Positions 1 to 8,221 are shown, counted from the first letter of the stretch. The stretch: DNA of 22,766 nucleotides from Solobacterium sp. (GCA_017419465.1 JAFOLE010000023.1:1-22766), one strand, 5' to 3'. A program made the numbers and translations. The notes: generated by a model from the letters alone, not told the origin.

Positions 1-873
1 AGCGGCGGTTCACAGGCAATGCTGGATCCGTTTCCGTTCTATATCCGTCACATGTCCGCGCTGCCGGTCGAAAACATCCTGGCTGCGGATCTGATGCTCG
101 GCGGTTCAAACCGGATCAGTGATAAAACGGTCGCCTTTCTGACTTCCAAATCCGGCGATACCGGTGAAACGGTGAAAGCTGCAAACTGGCTGAAAGAACG
201 GGGTGTCCGGATCGTCAGCGTATGCGGAAAAGCGGATTCCGTACTGGAATCCATCAGTGATGACTGTGTCGTCTACGGCGAGGGACGCCCGCAGGAACTT
301 GTGTTCTATTATCTGATCGGCCGGATCCTGTACCGTAACGGAGACTTTGCGGATTATCCGAAGTTTGCGGATGAGCTGAAAGGTCTTGCGTATGCGCTTG
401 CGCAGGTCCGCAAGCAGGCAGATGAAAAGTGCCGTCAGTACGCGCTGGATTACCACAAGGAGCCGTACAATATCTGGGTCGGATCAGGCGACCTCTGGCC
501 GACCGCATATTCTTACAGCATGTGTGTTCTGGAGGAGAGCCAGTGGATCCGCACCAAGAGCGTATCCAGCCCGGAATTCTTCCACGGAACGCTGGAGCTT
601 CTGGAAGACGATGTATGCATGACACTGCTTCTTACCGAAGGACCGACGCGCGTTCTGGATGAACGGGTAAAGGAATTCGCGCAGCGTCATACAAAGAAAC
701 TCACCTGCTTTGACACAAAAGATTATGAGCTTCCCGGAATCAGCGATGAATTCCGGAAGTATCTGAGTCCGGTGGTCATGGCCGCAGTGCTGCAGAGAAT
801 AAGTAAGAATATCGAGGAAATCACAGGGCACTCCCTGGATATCCGCCGCTATTACCGGAAAGAGAATTACTGA
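1..873 (+). CDS. frlB: SIS-domain sugar-phosphate deglycase, FrlB/GfrF-like (5' truncated)
   Basis: The reading frame is open from base 1 (first codons Ser-Gly-Gly-Ser-Gln-Ala), so the ATG at 19 is internal and the true start lies outside. About 290 residues remain; family members are near 340, so roughly 50 are missing. Visible features are the SGGS phosphosugar loop at the edge, a TSKSGDTGETVKAA stretch typical of SIS domains (about residues 49-62 of the visible part), and a second SIS half with SSPEFFHGTLELL. FrlB/GfrF enzymes split 6-phospho-fructoselysine or a related Amadori product into hexose 6-phosphate and the free amine or amino acid in the cytoplasm. The next gene, an FrlD-like kinase, starts one base after the stop. 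The exact substrate (fructoselysine, glucoselysine or another) cannot be read from the sequence. A GlmS-like isomerase is less likely because there is no glutaminase domain in view. Confidence 0.8.
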   Translation, partial: SGGSQAMLDPFPFYIRHMSALPVENILAADLMLGGSNRISDKTVAFLTSKSGDTGETVKAANWLKERGVRIVSVCGKADSVLESISDDCVVYGEGRPQELVFYYLIGRILYRNGDFADYPKFADELKGLAYALAQVRKQADEKCRQYALDYHKEPYNIWVGSGDLWPTAYSYSMCVLEESQWIRTKSVSSPEFFHGTLELLEDDVCMTLLLTEGPTRVLDERVKEFAQRHTKKLTCFDTKDYELPGISDEFRKYLSPVVMAAVLQRISKNIEEITGHSLDIRRYYRKENY

Positions 874-874
874 G

Positions 875-1714
875 ATGAAACTGATTGCGCTTGGAGACAA
901 CTGTGTCGATGTTTACTGCAATAAGAATGAAGTGCATCCCGGCGGGAATGCGGTGAATGTTTCAGTACATGCGGCGCGCTGCGGAGCACAGTCGGAGTAT
1001 ATCGGTAATCTCGCTGATGATGATTATGCAGCGCATCTGATCAAAGCACTGAAAAAGAACGGGGTCCGGTATGACCGCTGTCCGGTGATTCCGAATTCCG
1101 TCACAAAACAATGCGTCTATGAGGTGACAGACGGCGAACGCAGTTTCGTGAAAGTTGTGACCGGTGATGCATGGGCGGGACCGGTTGCGGTCAGTGAGGA
1201 ACTGAAGGAAGTTCTTTCGCAGGCGGATGTAATTGTCAGCTCATGCAATGCAAAGATTCCCGAACAGCTGTCTAGTGTGGAGGAGCTTCCGCCGGTATTT
1301 GTATTTGATTTCGGCGAGAAGGATAAATACCGCACCGATGAATACTGCGATATGGTCTGCAAAGCGATCGATCTTGCGATGTTTTCCTGCAGTCCGATGT
1401 CGGAAGAGGAATTTGCGGCGTTTGCCCGTCCGTATCATGAACGCGGCGTCATTCATGTGCTTGCGACCATGGGCGGTGAGGGACAGATCATCTCAAACGG
1501 ATCGGAGATTCTCCGCAGGCAGGTTCGTCAGGTAATACCTCATGATACAATGGGAGCTGGAGATTCCTTCCTCGCAGGATTTGTCTGCACACTGCAGAAA
1601 TCCGGCTGGAAAAAGGGCATGCGGATGCCGTCCGGCGCGCTGGAGGAAGCACTTCTGGCAGGCCAGAATGTATCCAGAGAAAATGTTCTTTCTCCCGGAG
1701 GATTCGGCGACTGA
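875..1714 (+). CDS. frlD: PfkB-family sugar kinase, fructoselysine 6-kinase-like (FrlD)
   Basis: 279 aa, cytoplasmic ribokinase/PfkB fold. The N-terminus (IALGDNCVDVY) and the substrate loop PGGNAVNV (residues 22-29) match FrlD-type kinases, and the C-terminal PfkB signature DTMGAGDSF begins at residue 224, with Asp230 as the expected catalytic base. FrlD phosphorylates fructoselysine at C6 to make the substrate of the preceding deglycase. The gene starts one base after that gene's stop, so the two are almost certainly co-transcribed and probably translationally coupled. A mannose-type PTS EIIA lies downstream; a PTS would already deliver phosphorylated substrate, so the kinase may handle a different Amadori compound or one entering by another transporter. 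The C-terminus ends in a short Gly-rich tail. Family assignment is firm; the substrate is inferred. Confidence 0.83.
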   Translation: MKLIALGDNCVDVYCNKNEVHPGGNAVNVSVHAARCGAQSEYIGNLADDDYAAHLIKALKKNGVRYDRCPVIPNSVTKQCVYEVTDGERSFVKVVTGDAWAGPVAVSEELKEVLSQADVIVSSCNAKIPEQLSSVEELPPVFVFDFGEKDKYRTDEYCDMVCKAIDLAMFSCSPMSEEEFAAFARPYHERGVIHVLATMGGEGQIISNGSEILRRQVRQVIPHDTMGAGDSFLAGFVCTLQKSGWKKGMRMPSGALEEALLAGQNVSRENVLSPGGFGD

Positions 1715-1740
1715 CAGTAACACACTACGGAGATACAGAT

Positions 1741-2490
1741 ATGAGCGCAATTAAGGGATTACGACTTGATAAAGGCATTCCGATGCCGTTATATGAACAG
1801 CTGCGGCAGGGACTTCTGACCGCAATCATGGACGGCACGCTTCCCGCCGGCAGTAAGATGCCGACGGAAGAGGAACTGTGTGCGGCCTATGGAATCTCGC
1901 GGCCGGTTGTCCGGCAGGCGTACAATGCCCTGATTGAGTCCGGTCATGTCGAGCGTAAGCGCGGAGTCGGCACCTTTGTGCTGGCATCCAACAGCCGCGG
2001 GCGCTTTATTGACAAGCAGTACAGTTTCGAAAAGGAAATGTCCATTCTCGGTCTTCCTCATGAAACACGGCTTGTCCGTGAAGAGTGGCTTGACGGCGCA
2101 GAGGTATTCTTCAAGGATCAGACACCCTATGCGGGGCGTGTCCGTCATATCGTGAGAATGCGCTACGCAGCCGAAAAACCGTTTGTGCTTGTGGAAAACT
2201 ATGTTCCGGAATCTGTATTTCCGGGAATCGATACCTATGACTTTGCCGTACGTTCGCTCTATAACGTCATGGAAACGGAGTACGGCGTGCGTATTGCCCG
2301 CTCGCACCGCAGACTCGCTGCGATTCTTGCGGATGAGCGGATTGCGGCAGCGCTCGGAATTGAACAGAACGCACCGGTCATGATGGTTGAAAACCTCGTT
2401 TATGACCAGTATGAACGCGCGGTTGATCTCAGCCGTGAATATCTCGACGGTGCCACAAAGACATTTGAATTTCAGGTTTTTAATTCGTAA
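1741..2490 (+). CDS. frlR: GntR-family regulator with UTRA domain (FrlR-like)
   Basis: 249 aa. Residues about 11-75 form the GntR winged helix (PLYEQLRQGLLTAI..., then SKMPTEEELCAAYGISRPVVRQAYNAL with the recognition helix, and the wing ending GVGTFV). Residues about 95-245 form a UTRA effector domain of the HutC subfamily, which usually binds sugar phosphates or other small metabolites. A GGAG ribosome site lies near 1731, and the gene follows the kinase by 26 bases. FrlR-type regulators sit inside Amadori-sugar clusters and repress them until substrate appears, so local regulation is the likely role. I found no convincing GntR operator inside the window; the main cluster promoter is presumably upstream of base 1. 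Confidence 0.85.
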   Translation: MSAIKGLRLDKGIPMPLYEQLRQGLLTAIMDGTLPAGSKMPTEEELCAAYGISRPVVRQAYNALIESGHVERKRGVGTFVLASNSRGRFIDKQYSFEKEMSILGLPHETRLVREEWLDGAEVFFKDQTPYAGRVRHIVRMRYAAEKPFVLVENYVPESVFPGIDTYDFAVRSLYNVMETEYGVRIARSHRRLAAILADERIAAALGIEQNAPVMMVENLVYDQYERAVDLSREYLDGATKTFEFQVFNS

Positions 2491-2534
2491 CAGAGAGGCT
2501 GACTTCAGAAAACCGGTCGGCCGATGGAGGCAGA

Positions 2535-2978
2535 ATGATAGGAATTATCATTACCGGACACGGTAATTTCGCAACCGGAATGGAAGCCAATGCAAAACTG
2601 CTCGCAGGCAACAGCATTCAGCTGACTGCGATTGACTTCACCGATACATCCACACCGGACGAGCTGGAACAGAAACTTGCGGACGCACTGGATCAGTACA
2701 GCAGCTGCCCGGTCACAATCGTTCTTACGGACATCATGGGCGGAACCCCCTATATGAAGGCTGCGGCGCTCAGCGTGAAACGGCCGGGTGTGCGGGTTAT
2801 CTCCGGCGCCAACGCTCCGCTTCTGCTGGATCTTGTCATCAAAAACATGGCGGAAAACGATCCGGGTGATGCTGATGCACTTGCAGAATCGCTTCTTGAA
2901 ACGGGAAAGGAAGCACTGACGATCTTCCGCATGGAAGCTCCGGTCAATGATGAGCCGGAAGACGGAGATGGAATCTGA
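2535..2978 (+). CDS. PTS mannose-family EIIA component (GfrA-like)
   Basis: 147 aa, the full length of a free-standing mannose/sorbose-family (EIIA-Man) domain. The N-terminus MIGIIITGHGNFATGM carries the phospho-accepting histidine at residue 9, and VLTDIMGGTPYMKA (about residues 59-72) is the conserved DxxGGTP region. EIIA takes phosphate from HPr and passes it to EIIB during sugar uptake and phosphorylation. A GGAGG ribosome site sits just before the ATG. No EIIB, EIIC or EIID is in the window; they would be expected upstream with the truncated deglycase. Its placement between the FrlR-like regulator and the HAD gene suggests import of an Amadori compound, as in the gfr operon of Salmonella. 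The C-terminal 20 residues are acidic and probably disordered. Confidence 0.87.
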   Translation: MIGIIITGHGNFATGMEANAKLLAGNSIQLTAIDFTDTSTPDELEQKLADALDQYSSCPVTIVLTDIMGGTPYMKAAALSVKRPGVRVISGANAPLLLDLVIKNMAENDPGDADALAESLLETGKEALTIFRMEAPVNDEPEDGDGI

Positions 2979-2984
2979 CACCGT

Positions 2985-3647
2985 ATGATCAAAGCTGTAA
3001 TCTTTGATATGGACGGTGTACTGATTGACAGTGAGATTGTATATCTCCGCTATCAGGCGGAGAAACTTCAGAAATCCTATCCCTGGCTCAAAGAGGAACA
3101 TCTTTATCCGCTGGTGGGTATGGACAACAAGGAAGATAAGATTTATCTTGCCGATCTGCTGGGTCATGACGCAAATGACCCGGCTTTTCTGAAGGAAATG
3201 AAGGAACTGTCAGACGGAATCTGTGTAAACTACCGTTCCATCATGCGGGAAACGGTGCCGGAACTTCTGGAAACGCTGCGCCGGAACGGATACCGGATCG
3301 GTCTTGCATCAAGCAGTTCACGCTCCAATATCATGCAGGTGCTTGGTGAATGCGGCATTGGTCCCTACTTTGAATGCGTTGTCAGCGGCGAACAGTTCGC
3401 CCGCAGTAAGCCGGATCCGGAAATCTATCGCTTTGCGATGCGTCAGATGGGTATGCAGCCGGACGAATGCCTGGTCGTGGAAGACTCCACTTACGGCGTG
3501 CAGGCAGGCTATGCGGCAGGTGTCTATATTGCCGCGCTCAGGGATACCCGCTTTCCCTTTGATCAGTCTCTGGCAGATTTCCACATTGAATCGCTGGATG
3601 AAATTCCGCATGTTCTGACGAAGCTGCGAACACAGGAATTACCCTGA
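2985..3647 (+). CDS. HAD-superfamily hydrolase, beta-phosphoglucomutase/phosphatase type
   Basis: 220 aa with all four HAD motifs: motif I FDMDGVLIDSE (nucleophile Asp8, acid/base Asp10), motif II LASSSS near residue 107, the motif III Lys in SKPDPEIY near 145, and motif IV VVEDSTYGVQAG near 161. The helical cap between motifs I and II (type C1) puts it in the large group holding beta-phosphoglucomutase, phosphoglycolate phosphatase and sugar phosphatases. It begins 6 bases after the EIIA stop and has no strong ribosome site of its own, so coupled translation is likely. In this setting it probably dephosphorylates a sugar phosphate or removes an excess intermediate, but the substrate cannot be read from sequence. 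The stop codon lies inside a short hairpin (3641-3656). Confidence 0.85.
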   Translation: MIKAVIFDMDGVLIDSEIVYLRYQAEKLQKSYPWLKEEHLYPLVGMDNKEDKIYLADLLGHDANDPAFLKEMKELSDGICVNYRSIMRETVPELLETLRRNGYRIGLASSSSRSNIMQVLGECGIGPYFECVVSGEQFARSKPDPEIYRFAMRQMGMQPDECLVVEDSTYGVQAGYAAGVYIAALRDTRFPFDQSLADFHIESLDEIPHVLTKLRTQELP

Positions 3648-3677
3648 AAACAGGGTGTGCCGGTATATCGGGACACC
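3641..3677 (+). other. Two overlapping hairpins at the end of the HAD gene
   Basis: ACCCTG (3641-3646) pairs with CAGGGT (3651-3656) across an AAAA loop. Alternatively GGTGT (3654-3658) pairs with ACACC (3673-3677), with an inner CCG/CGG. The two share bases 3654-3656, so they compete. No T-tract follows, so this is not a standard intrinsic terminator; it may protect the 3' end of the transcript or terminate weakly. The cluster has no better terminator before the pyr promoter. Confidence 0.35.
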
Positions 3678-3705
3678 AATCATTTATGGATCACAAACTT
3701 TTCAG

Positions 3706-3734
3706 TTGAACAGTGCAGGGTGTCGTGATAATAT
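3706..3734 (+). promoter_or_regulatory. Sigma-A type promoter of the pyr operon
   Basis: TTGAAC (3706-3711) and TAATAT (3729-3734) are separated by exactly 17 bases, five of six and five of six matches to TTGACA/TATAAT. Transcription would start near 3741, giving a leader of about 145 nt before pyrC. No other promoter as good is visible between the HAD gene and pyrC. Confidence 0.75.
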
Positions 3735-3740
3735 ACTGAA

Positions 3741-3870
3741 GAAATCTTTAAATCGATACGAGATATCGGCAAGATCGCACTGCTTCACCTATATAAAAAG
3801 AAACGCCCGCAAACGGCGCGTCTTTGAACGGATTGTGACATTGACCTTGCCGTTACGGTAAGGTTTTTTG
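3741..3870 (+). promoter_or_regulatory. pyr operon leader: putative transcription attenuator
   Basis: Three mutually constraining pairings are visible. (1) A 5' hairpin CGATA (3754-3758)/TATCG (3764-3768) with loop CGAGA. (2) A long-range helix in which CGGCAAG (3767-3773) pairs perfectly with CTTGCCG (3846-3852); it would enclose an independent hairpin at 3797-3825 (AAAGA and CGCC against GGCG and TCTTT). (3) The terminator at 3844-3864. Helix 2 uses the 5' arm of the terminator, and hairpin 1 hides the start of helix 2, so this is an anti-antiterminator/antiterminator/terminator layout. PyrR-controlled leaders have this layout, but the PyrR loop consensus (CNGNGAGGYU after ARUC) is not found in this leader, so the effector is unknown. 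Confidence 0.55.
3844..3869 (+). terminator. Intrinsic terminator in the pyr leader
   Basis: ACCTTGCCG (3844-3852) pairs over nine positions (one G-T) with CGGTAAGGT (3856-3864) across a TTA loop, followed by six T (3864-3869). It lies only 16 bases before the pyrC ATG and after the pyr promoter, so it acts on the operon's own leader transcript rather than on an upstream gene. Confidence 0.8.
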
Positions 3871-3885
3871 TTTCAGGAGGTACCT

Positions 3886-5046
3886 ATGGAACAGATGAAA
3901 CAGAAGGTTATCCCGAATCAGTCAACAGAACAGCGTGCTGTTCGTCTTCCCGGTTTTTGCGATGTACATGTACATCTGCGAGAGCCGGGTTTTTCTTATA
4001 AAGAGACGATCAGAACCGGTTCTCAGGCAGCCGCACGGGGCGGCTACACGGCAGTCTGCACGATGCCGAACCTGAACCCGGTGCCGGACTGCCTCGAGCA
4101 TCTCAAGGTCCAGCAGGACATCATCGATGCGGATGCGGTCATTCACGTATATCCTTACGCCGCAATTACGGTGAAGGAAGAAGGGAAAGAGCTCGCGGAT
4201 ATGGAAGCGCTGGCGGACCATGTCATTGCCTTCTCCGATGACGGACATGGCGTTCAGTCAGACGAGATGATGGAAGAGGCGATGAAGCGGGCAAAGAAAT
4301 TAAACAAACTGATCGTTGCGCACTGTGAAGACAACCGCCTGTTAAAGGGCGGATACATCCATGACGGACGCTACGCAAAGGAGCATGGCCACCGCGGCAT
4401 CTGCTCGGAAAGCGAGTGGGGTCAGATTGCGCGTGACCTGGAGCTTGCGGAAAAGACCGGCTGCGGCTATCACGTATGCCACATCTCCACAAAGGAAAGT
4501 GTGGAGGTGATCCGTCAGGCAAAGGCCCGCGGCGTGGATGTGACCTGCGAGACCGCTCCGCATTATCTGTTGCTGTGCGAAGACGACCTGCAGGAAGACG
4601 GCTGGTGGAAGATGAATCCGCCGCTGCGCTCAAAGGAAGACCATGATGCGCTGATCGAGGGCATCAAGGACGGAACGATCGATGTGATCGCAACCGACCA
4701 TGCGCCCCACAGCGAGGAAGAAAAGAGCAGGGGTCTTGAAAAGAGCGCATTTGGAATCGTCGGTATCGAAACGGCATTCCCGCTGCTCTATACCTATCTG
4801 GTAAAGACAGGTGTGATCACCATGGAGCGGCTGATGGAGCTGCTGGTATATAAACCAAGAGAACGGTTCAATATTCCGCTTGGCGAAGAGGATTATTCCG
4901 TCTGGGATCTTGAAGCGGAAACCGTGATTGATCCGAAGGACTTCCTGTCAAAGGGAAAAGCCACACCGTTTGCAGGATGGAAGGTAAACGGCATCTGCAG
5001 AAAAACAGTTATGAACGGCATCACCGTATACGAGGAGGGCAAGTAA
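3886..5046 (+). CDS. pyrC: Dihydroorotase, type I (PyrC)
   Basis: 386 aa from the ATG at 3886, chosen because AGGAGG (3875-3880) lies five bases before it; an upstream in-frame TTG at 3868 falls inside the terminator T-run and has no ribosome site. The enzyme closes N-carbamoyl-aspartate to dihydroorotate in the third step of UMP synthesis. The metal-binding DVHVHLREPG (His28, His30) is followed by TMPN, FSDDGHGV, AHCEDN, CETAPHYL, MNPPLR and the ATDHAPH aspartate/histidine motif, all typical of type I dihydroorotases of the amidohydrolase superfamily. KATPFAGW near the C-terminus is the usual closing motif. It is the first gene of the operon and sits one base before carB, where many Bacillota operons have carA. 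Allantoinase is a relative but does not fit the context. Confidence 0.95.
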   Translation: MEQMKQKVIPNQSTEQRAVRLPGFCDVHVHLREPGFSYKETIRTGSQAAARGGYTAVCTMPNLNPVPDCLEHLKVQQDIIDADAVIHVYPYAAITVKEEGKELADMEALADHVIAFSDDGHGVQSDEMMEEAMKRAKKLNKLIVAHCEDNRLLKGGYIHDGRYAKEHGHRGICSESEWGQIARDLELAEKTGCGYHVCHISTKESVEVIRQAKARGVDVTCETAPHYLLLCEDDLQEDGWWKMNPPLRSKEDHDALIEGIKDGTIDVIATDHAPHSEEEKSRGLEKSAFGIVGIETAFPLLYTYLVKTGVITMERLMELLVYKPRERFNIPLGEEDYSVWDLEAETVIDPKDFLSKGKATPFAGWKVNGICRKTVMNGITVYEEGK

Positions 5047-5047
5047 T

Positions 5048-8000
5048 ATGGCAAAACGTACAGACCTTAAGAAGATTCTCATCATCGGCTCCGGACCGAT
5101 CGTCATCGGTCAGGCAGCGGAATTCGACTATGCCGGCACCCAGGCGTGTCTTGCGCTGAAGGAGGAAGGCTATCAGGTCATTCTCTGCAACTCCAACCCG
5201 GCGACGATCATGACCGATACATCAATTGCGGACAAGGTATACATGGAGCCGCTGACACTGGAATATATTGCAAAGATCCTGCGCTATGAGCGTCCGGACG
5301 CAATCCTGCCGGGCATCGGCGGACAGACCGGTCTGAATCTCGCGATGCAGCTGGAGAAGAAGGGCATTCTGAAAGAGTGCGGTGTCGAACTGATCGGCAC
5401 CAGCAGCCGCAGTATTGAACGTGCGGAAGACCGTGAGCTCTTCAAGGAAATGTGCCAGTCGATCGGCGAGCCGGTCATTCCTTCCGAAATCACCTATTCC
5501 ATCGAAGAGGCAAAGAAGGCAGCGCTCGATATCGGCTACCCGGTTGTTCTCCGTCCTGCATTTACGCTTGGCGGCACCGGCGGCGGCTTTGCGAACAACG
5601 AGGAGGAACTCGTTGAAATCGGAAACAATGCCTTCAAGCTTTCCCCGGTTCATCAGGTTCTCGTTGAAAAATCCGTCAAGGGATACAAGGAAATCGAATT
5701 TGAAGTCATGCGTGACTCCAATGACCATGCGATCACGATCTGCGGCATGGAGAACGTCGACCCGGTCGGAGTCCATACCGGCGACAGTATCGTCGTTGCG
5801 CCAATCCTTTCGCTCAACGATCATGATCTGAAAATGCTGAATGACAGTGCGATCAAGATCATCCGCGAGCTTCAGATCGCCGGCGGCTGCAACGTGCAGT
5901 TCGCGCTGAATCCGAACTCCAGCGAATACTATCTGATCGAAGTCAATCCGCGTGTATCGCGTTCCTCTGCGCTGGCTTCCAAGGCAAGCGGTTATCCGAT
6001 TGCCCGCGTCACCGCAAAGATCGCGGTCGGCATGGCGCTCGAGGATATTCCGGTCGCAGGCGGAACCGCCGCAATCGAACCGTCGCTCGATTACCTTGTC
6101 GCAAAGTTCCCGCGCTTCCCGTTCGACAAGTTCCCGCTGGCACCGAATGTGCTCGGCACACAGATGAAGGCAACCGGCGAAGTCATGGGCATCGGCTCCA
6201 CACTGGAGGAATGCTTCCTGAAGTCAGTCCGTTCCCTTGAAACAGGTGTATGCCACTTCCATATGGCAAAGTTTGACGAGATGCCGGATGAAGACATTCA
6301 TGCATATCTGAAAGAATTCCGTGCCGACGGCATCTTCGCAGTTGCGGAACTGCTCCGCCGCGGCGAAAGCATCGAGTCGCTCTATAAACTCACAATGATC
6401 ACGCCGCTCTTCCTCGAGACGCTGAAGAAGATCATCGACTTCGAGAAGACCCTGAAGGAAAACGTAAAGGATGTGAAGATTCTCCGCGAGGCAAAGATCA
6501 TGGGCTTCTCCGACCGGGCAATTGCCCAGCTCTGGGGATGCAATGAAATCGATGTATATCACATGCGCAAAGAAGAAAAGATCACGCCGGTATTCCGGAT
6601 GGTCGATACGCTCCATACCGGAACGTATATTGCATACCTGTATTCCTCCTATACCGGAGAAAACGAGTCCCGTCTTTCTGACCGGAAGAAGGTAATCGTT
6701 ATCGGCGCCGGTCCGATCCGTATCGGACAGGGCGTTGAGTTTGACTACTCCTCCGTCCATGCAGTACAGACGATCCGCCGTGCCGGCTATGAAGCGATCA
6801 TCATAAACAACAACCCGGAGACGGTATCCACCGACTATACCACCGCGGACAAGCTCTACTTTGAACCGCTGACCACGGAAGATGTCATGGAGATCATCGA
6901 CTTCGAACAGCCGATCGGCGTCATCGCCTCGCTCGGCGGACAGACTGCGATCAACCTCGCAGAACCGCTCCGTGCCCGCGGCGTCAAGCTGATCGGTACG
7001 GATTGCGATGCGATCGAGCGTGCGGAAAACCGCGACAGCTTTGAAAAGGTCCTGCAGCGTCTGAACATCCCGCAGCCGCAGGGCAAGGCGGTCACCAACA
7101 TCGAAGACGGTGTCGCGGCCGCAAAGGAAATCGGCTATCCGGTTCTCGTGCGTCCTTCCTTCGTCCTCGGCGGACGTGCCATGCAGATTGTCGCGGATGA
7201 AGAACATCTGCGCAGATATCTGCGTGATGCGGTTGAAATTGATGCGGACAAGCCGGTCCTTGTTGACCATTACATCCAGGGTAAGGAGCTCGAAGTTGAC
7301 GCAATCTGCGACGGCATCGACGTCTTCGTGCCGGGCATTATGGAACTGGTAGAACGTACCGGTATTCACTCCGGTGACTCGATCTCCGTCTATCCGACCT
7401 TCAGCGTTTCGGACAAGGTAAAGGGCATCATCCTGCAGTATGCCAAGAAGCTCGGTCTTGAGATCGGCATCGTCGGTCTCTACAACATCCAGTTCATCGT
7501 TGATGAAAATGAGGATGTCTATATCATCGAAGTCAATCCGCGTTCCTCGCGTACGGTACCGTTCCTGTCCAAGGCGACCGGTTACTCCCTTGCGGATATC
7601 GCAACGGAAGTCATCCTTGGCAAGAGTCTGAAGGAACAGGGCATCTTCTGCCTGTATCCGGAAGAGAAGAAGCGCCACTACGTCAAGGTTCCGGTCTTCT
7701 CCTTCAACAAGATCAAAGGTCTTGATGCATATCTCTCGCCGGAGATGAAGTCCACCGGTGAAGCGATCGGCTATGACGACAAGCTCAACCGCGCGCTGTT
7801 CAAGGCCCTGCAGGCAAGCGGCACCCGTTTACAGAATTACGGAACCGTATTCGTGACCGTCGCCAAGAAGGACAAGGAAGAGGCGCTCCCGCTGGTTCGC
7901 CGCTTCTACAACCTCGGCTTCAACATTCAGGCAACCCCGGGAACCGCAGAGTTCCTGAAGGAAAACGGCATCCGCACGCATGTCCTGCAGAAGATCAAGG

Positions 8001-8221
8001 AAGGCAGCGACGATATCCCCAACGCAATCCGTCAGGGACATCTTGCCTATGTGATCAACACCCAGGATCCGGGATCCATGTCCACCGCAAGCGACGGCGC
8101 AAAGATCCGTACGCTGGCAACGGAGAACAACGTGACGATCTTCACCTCACTGGATACCGTAGCCGTACTGCTGGATGTTCTTGAGGAGACCACACTGACG
8201 ATTTCGACCATCGATGCGTGA
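5048..8221 (+). CDS. carB: Carbamoyl-phosphate synthase large subunit
   Basis: 1057 aa, full length for CarB (about 1070). It has the expected duplication: ATP-grasp half 1 begins with GSGPIVIGQAAEFDYAG (residues 14-30), the oligomerisation region lies around 400-550, half 2 begins with GAGPIRIGQGVEFDYSS, and a C-terminal MGS-type regulatory domain covers about 935-1057. Ribose/ATP loops (RPAFTLGGTGGG; RPSFVLGGRAM) and metal-site motifs (EVNPRVSRSSALASKA; EVNPRSSRTVPFLSKA) are intact in both halves. It makes carbamoyl phosphate from bicarbonate, two ATP and ammonia, normally channelled from glutamine by CarA. No carA is present in the window. The gene starts one base after pyrC and overlaps the next frame at its stop. 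Confidence 0.97.
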   Translation: MAKRTDLKKILIIGSGPIVIGQAAEFDYAGTQACLALKEEGYQVILCNSNPATIMTDTSIADKVYMEPLTLEYIAKILRYERPDAILPGIGGQTGLNLAMQLEKKGILKECGVELIGTSSRSIERAEDRELFKEMCQSIGEPVIPSEITYSIEEAKKAALDIGYPVVLRPAFTLGGTGGGFANNEEELVEIGNNAFKLSPVHQVLVEKSVKGYKEIEFEVMRDSNDHAITICGMENVDPVGVHTGDSIVVAPILSLNDHDLKMLNDSAIKIIRELQIAGGCNVQFALNPNSSEYYLIEVNPRVSRSSALASKASGYPIARVTAKIAVGMALEDIPVAGGTAAIEPSLDYLVAKFPRFPFDKFPLAPNVLGTQMKATGEVMGIGSTLEECFLKSVRSLETGVCHFHMAKFDEMPDEDIHAYLKEFRADGIFAVAELLRRGESIESLYKLTMITPLFLETLKKIIDFEKTLKENVKDVKILREAKIMGFSDRAIAQLWGCNEIDVYHMRKEEKITPVFRMVDTLHTGTYIAYLYSSYTGENESRLSDRKKVIVIGAGPIRIGQGVEFDYSSVHAVQTIRRAGYEAIIINNNPETVSTDYTTADKLYFEPLTTEDVMEIIDFEQPIGVIASLGGQTAINLAEPLRARGVKLIGTDCDAIERAENRDSFEKVLQRLNIPQPQGKAVTNIEDGVAAAKEIGYPVLVRPSFVLGGRAMQIVADEEHLRRYLRDAVEIDADKPVLVDHYIQGKELEVDAICDGIDVFVPGIMELVERTGIHSGDSISVYPTFSVSDKVKGIILQYAKKLGLEIGIVGLYNIQFIVDENEDVYIIEVNPRSSRTVPFLSKATGYSLADIATEVILGKSLKEQGIFCLYPEEKKRHYVKVPVFSFNKIKGLDAYLSPEMKSTGEAIGYDDKLNRALFKALQASGTRLQNYGTVFVTVAKKDKEEALPLVRRFYNLGFNIQATPGTAEFLKENGIRTHVLQKIKEGSDDIPNAIRQGHLAYVINTQDPGSMSTASDGAKIRTLATENNVTIFTSLDTVAVLLDVLEETTLTISTIDA

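Noticed and set aside
2491..2500. CAGAGAGGCT matching the 3' part of the PyrR-binding loop consensus
   Set aside because: It lies between the GntR and EIIA genes, far upstream of the pyr promoter, and the preceding bases cannot pair with GGCT as the PyrR hairpin needs.
3655..3861. 68-codon frame in the pyr leader ending inside the terminator, resembling a pyrBI-type leader peptide
   Set aside because: Its ATG lies upstream of the promoter, so it is not in the transcript; no ATG with a ribosome site occurs in that frame after the expected start.
6224..7678. Minus-strand open frame of 484 codons inside carB
   Set aside because: Fully antisense to highly conserved CarB sequence; no independent support.
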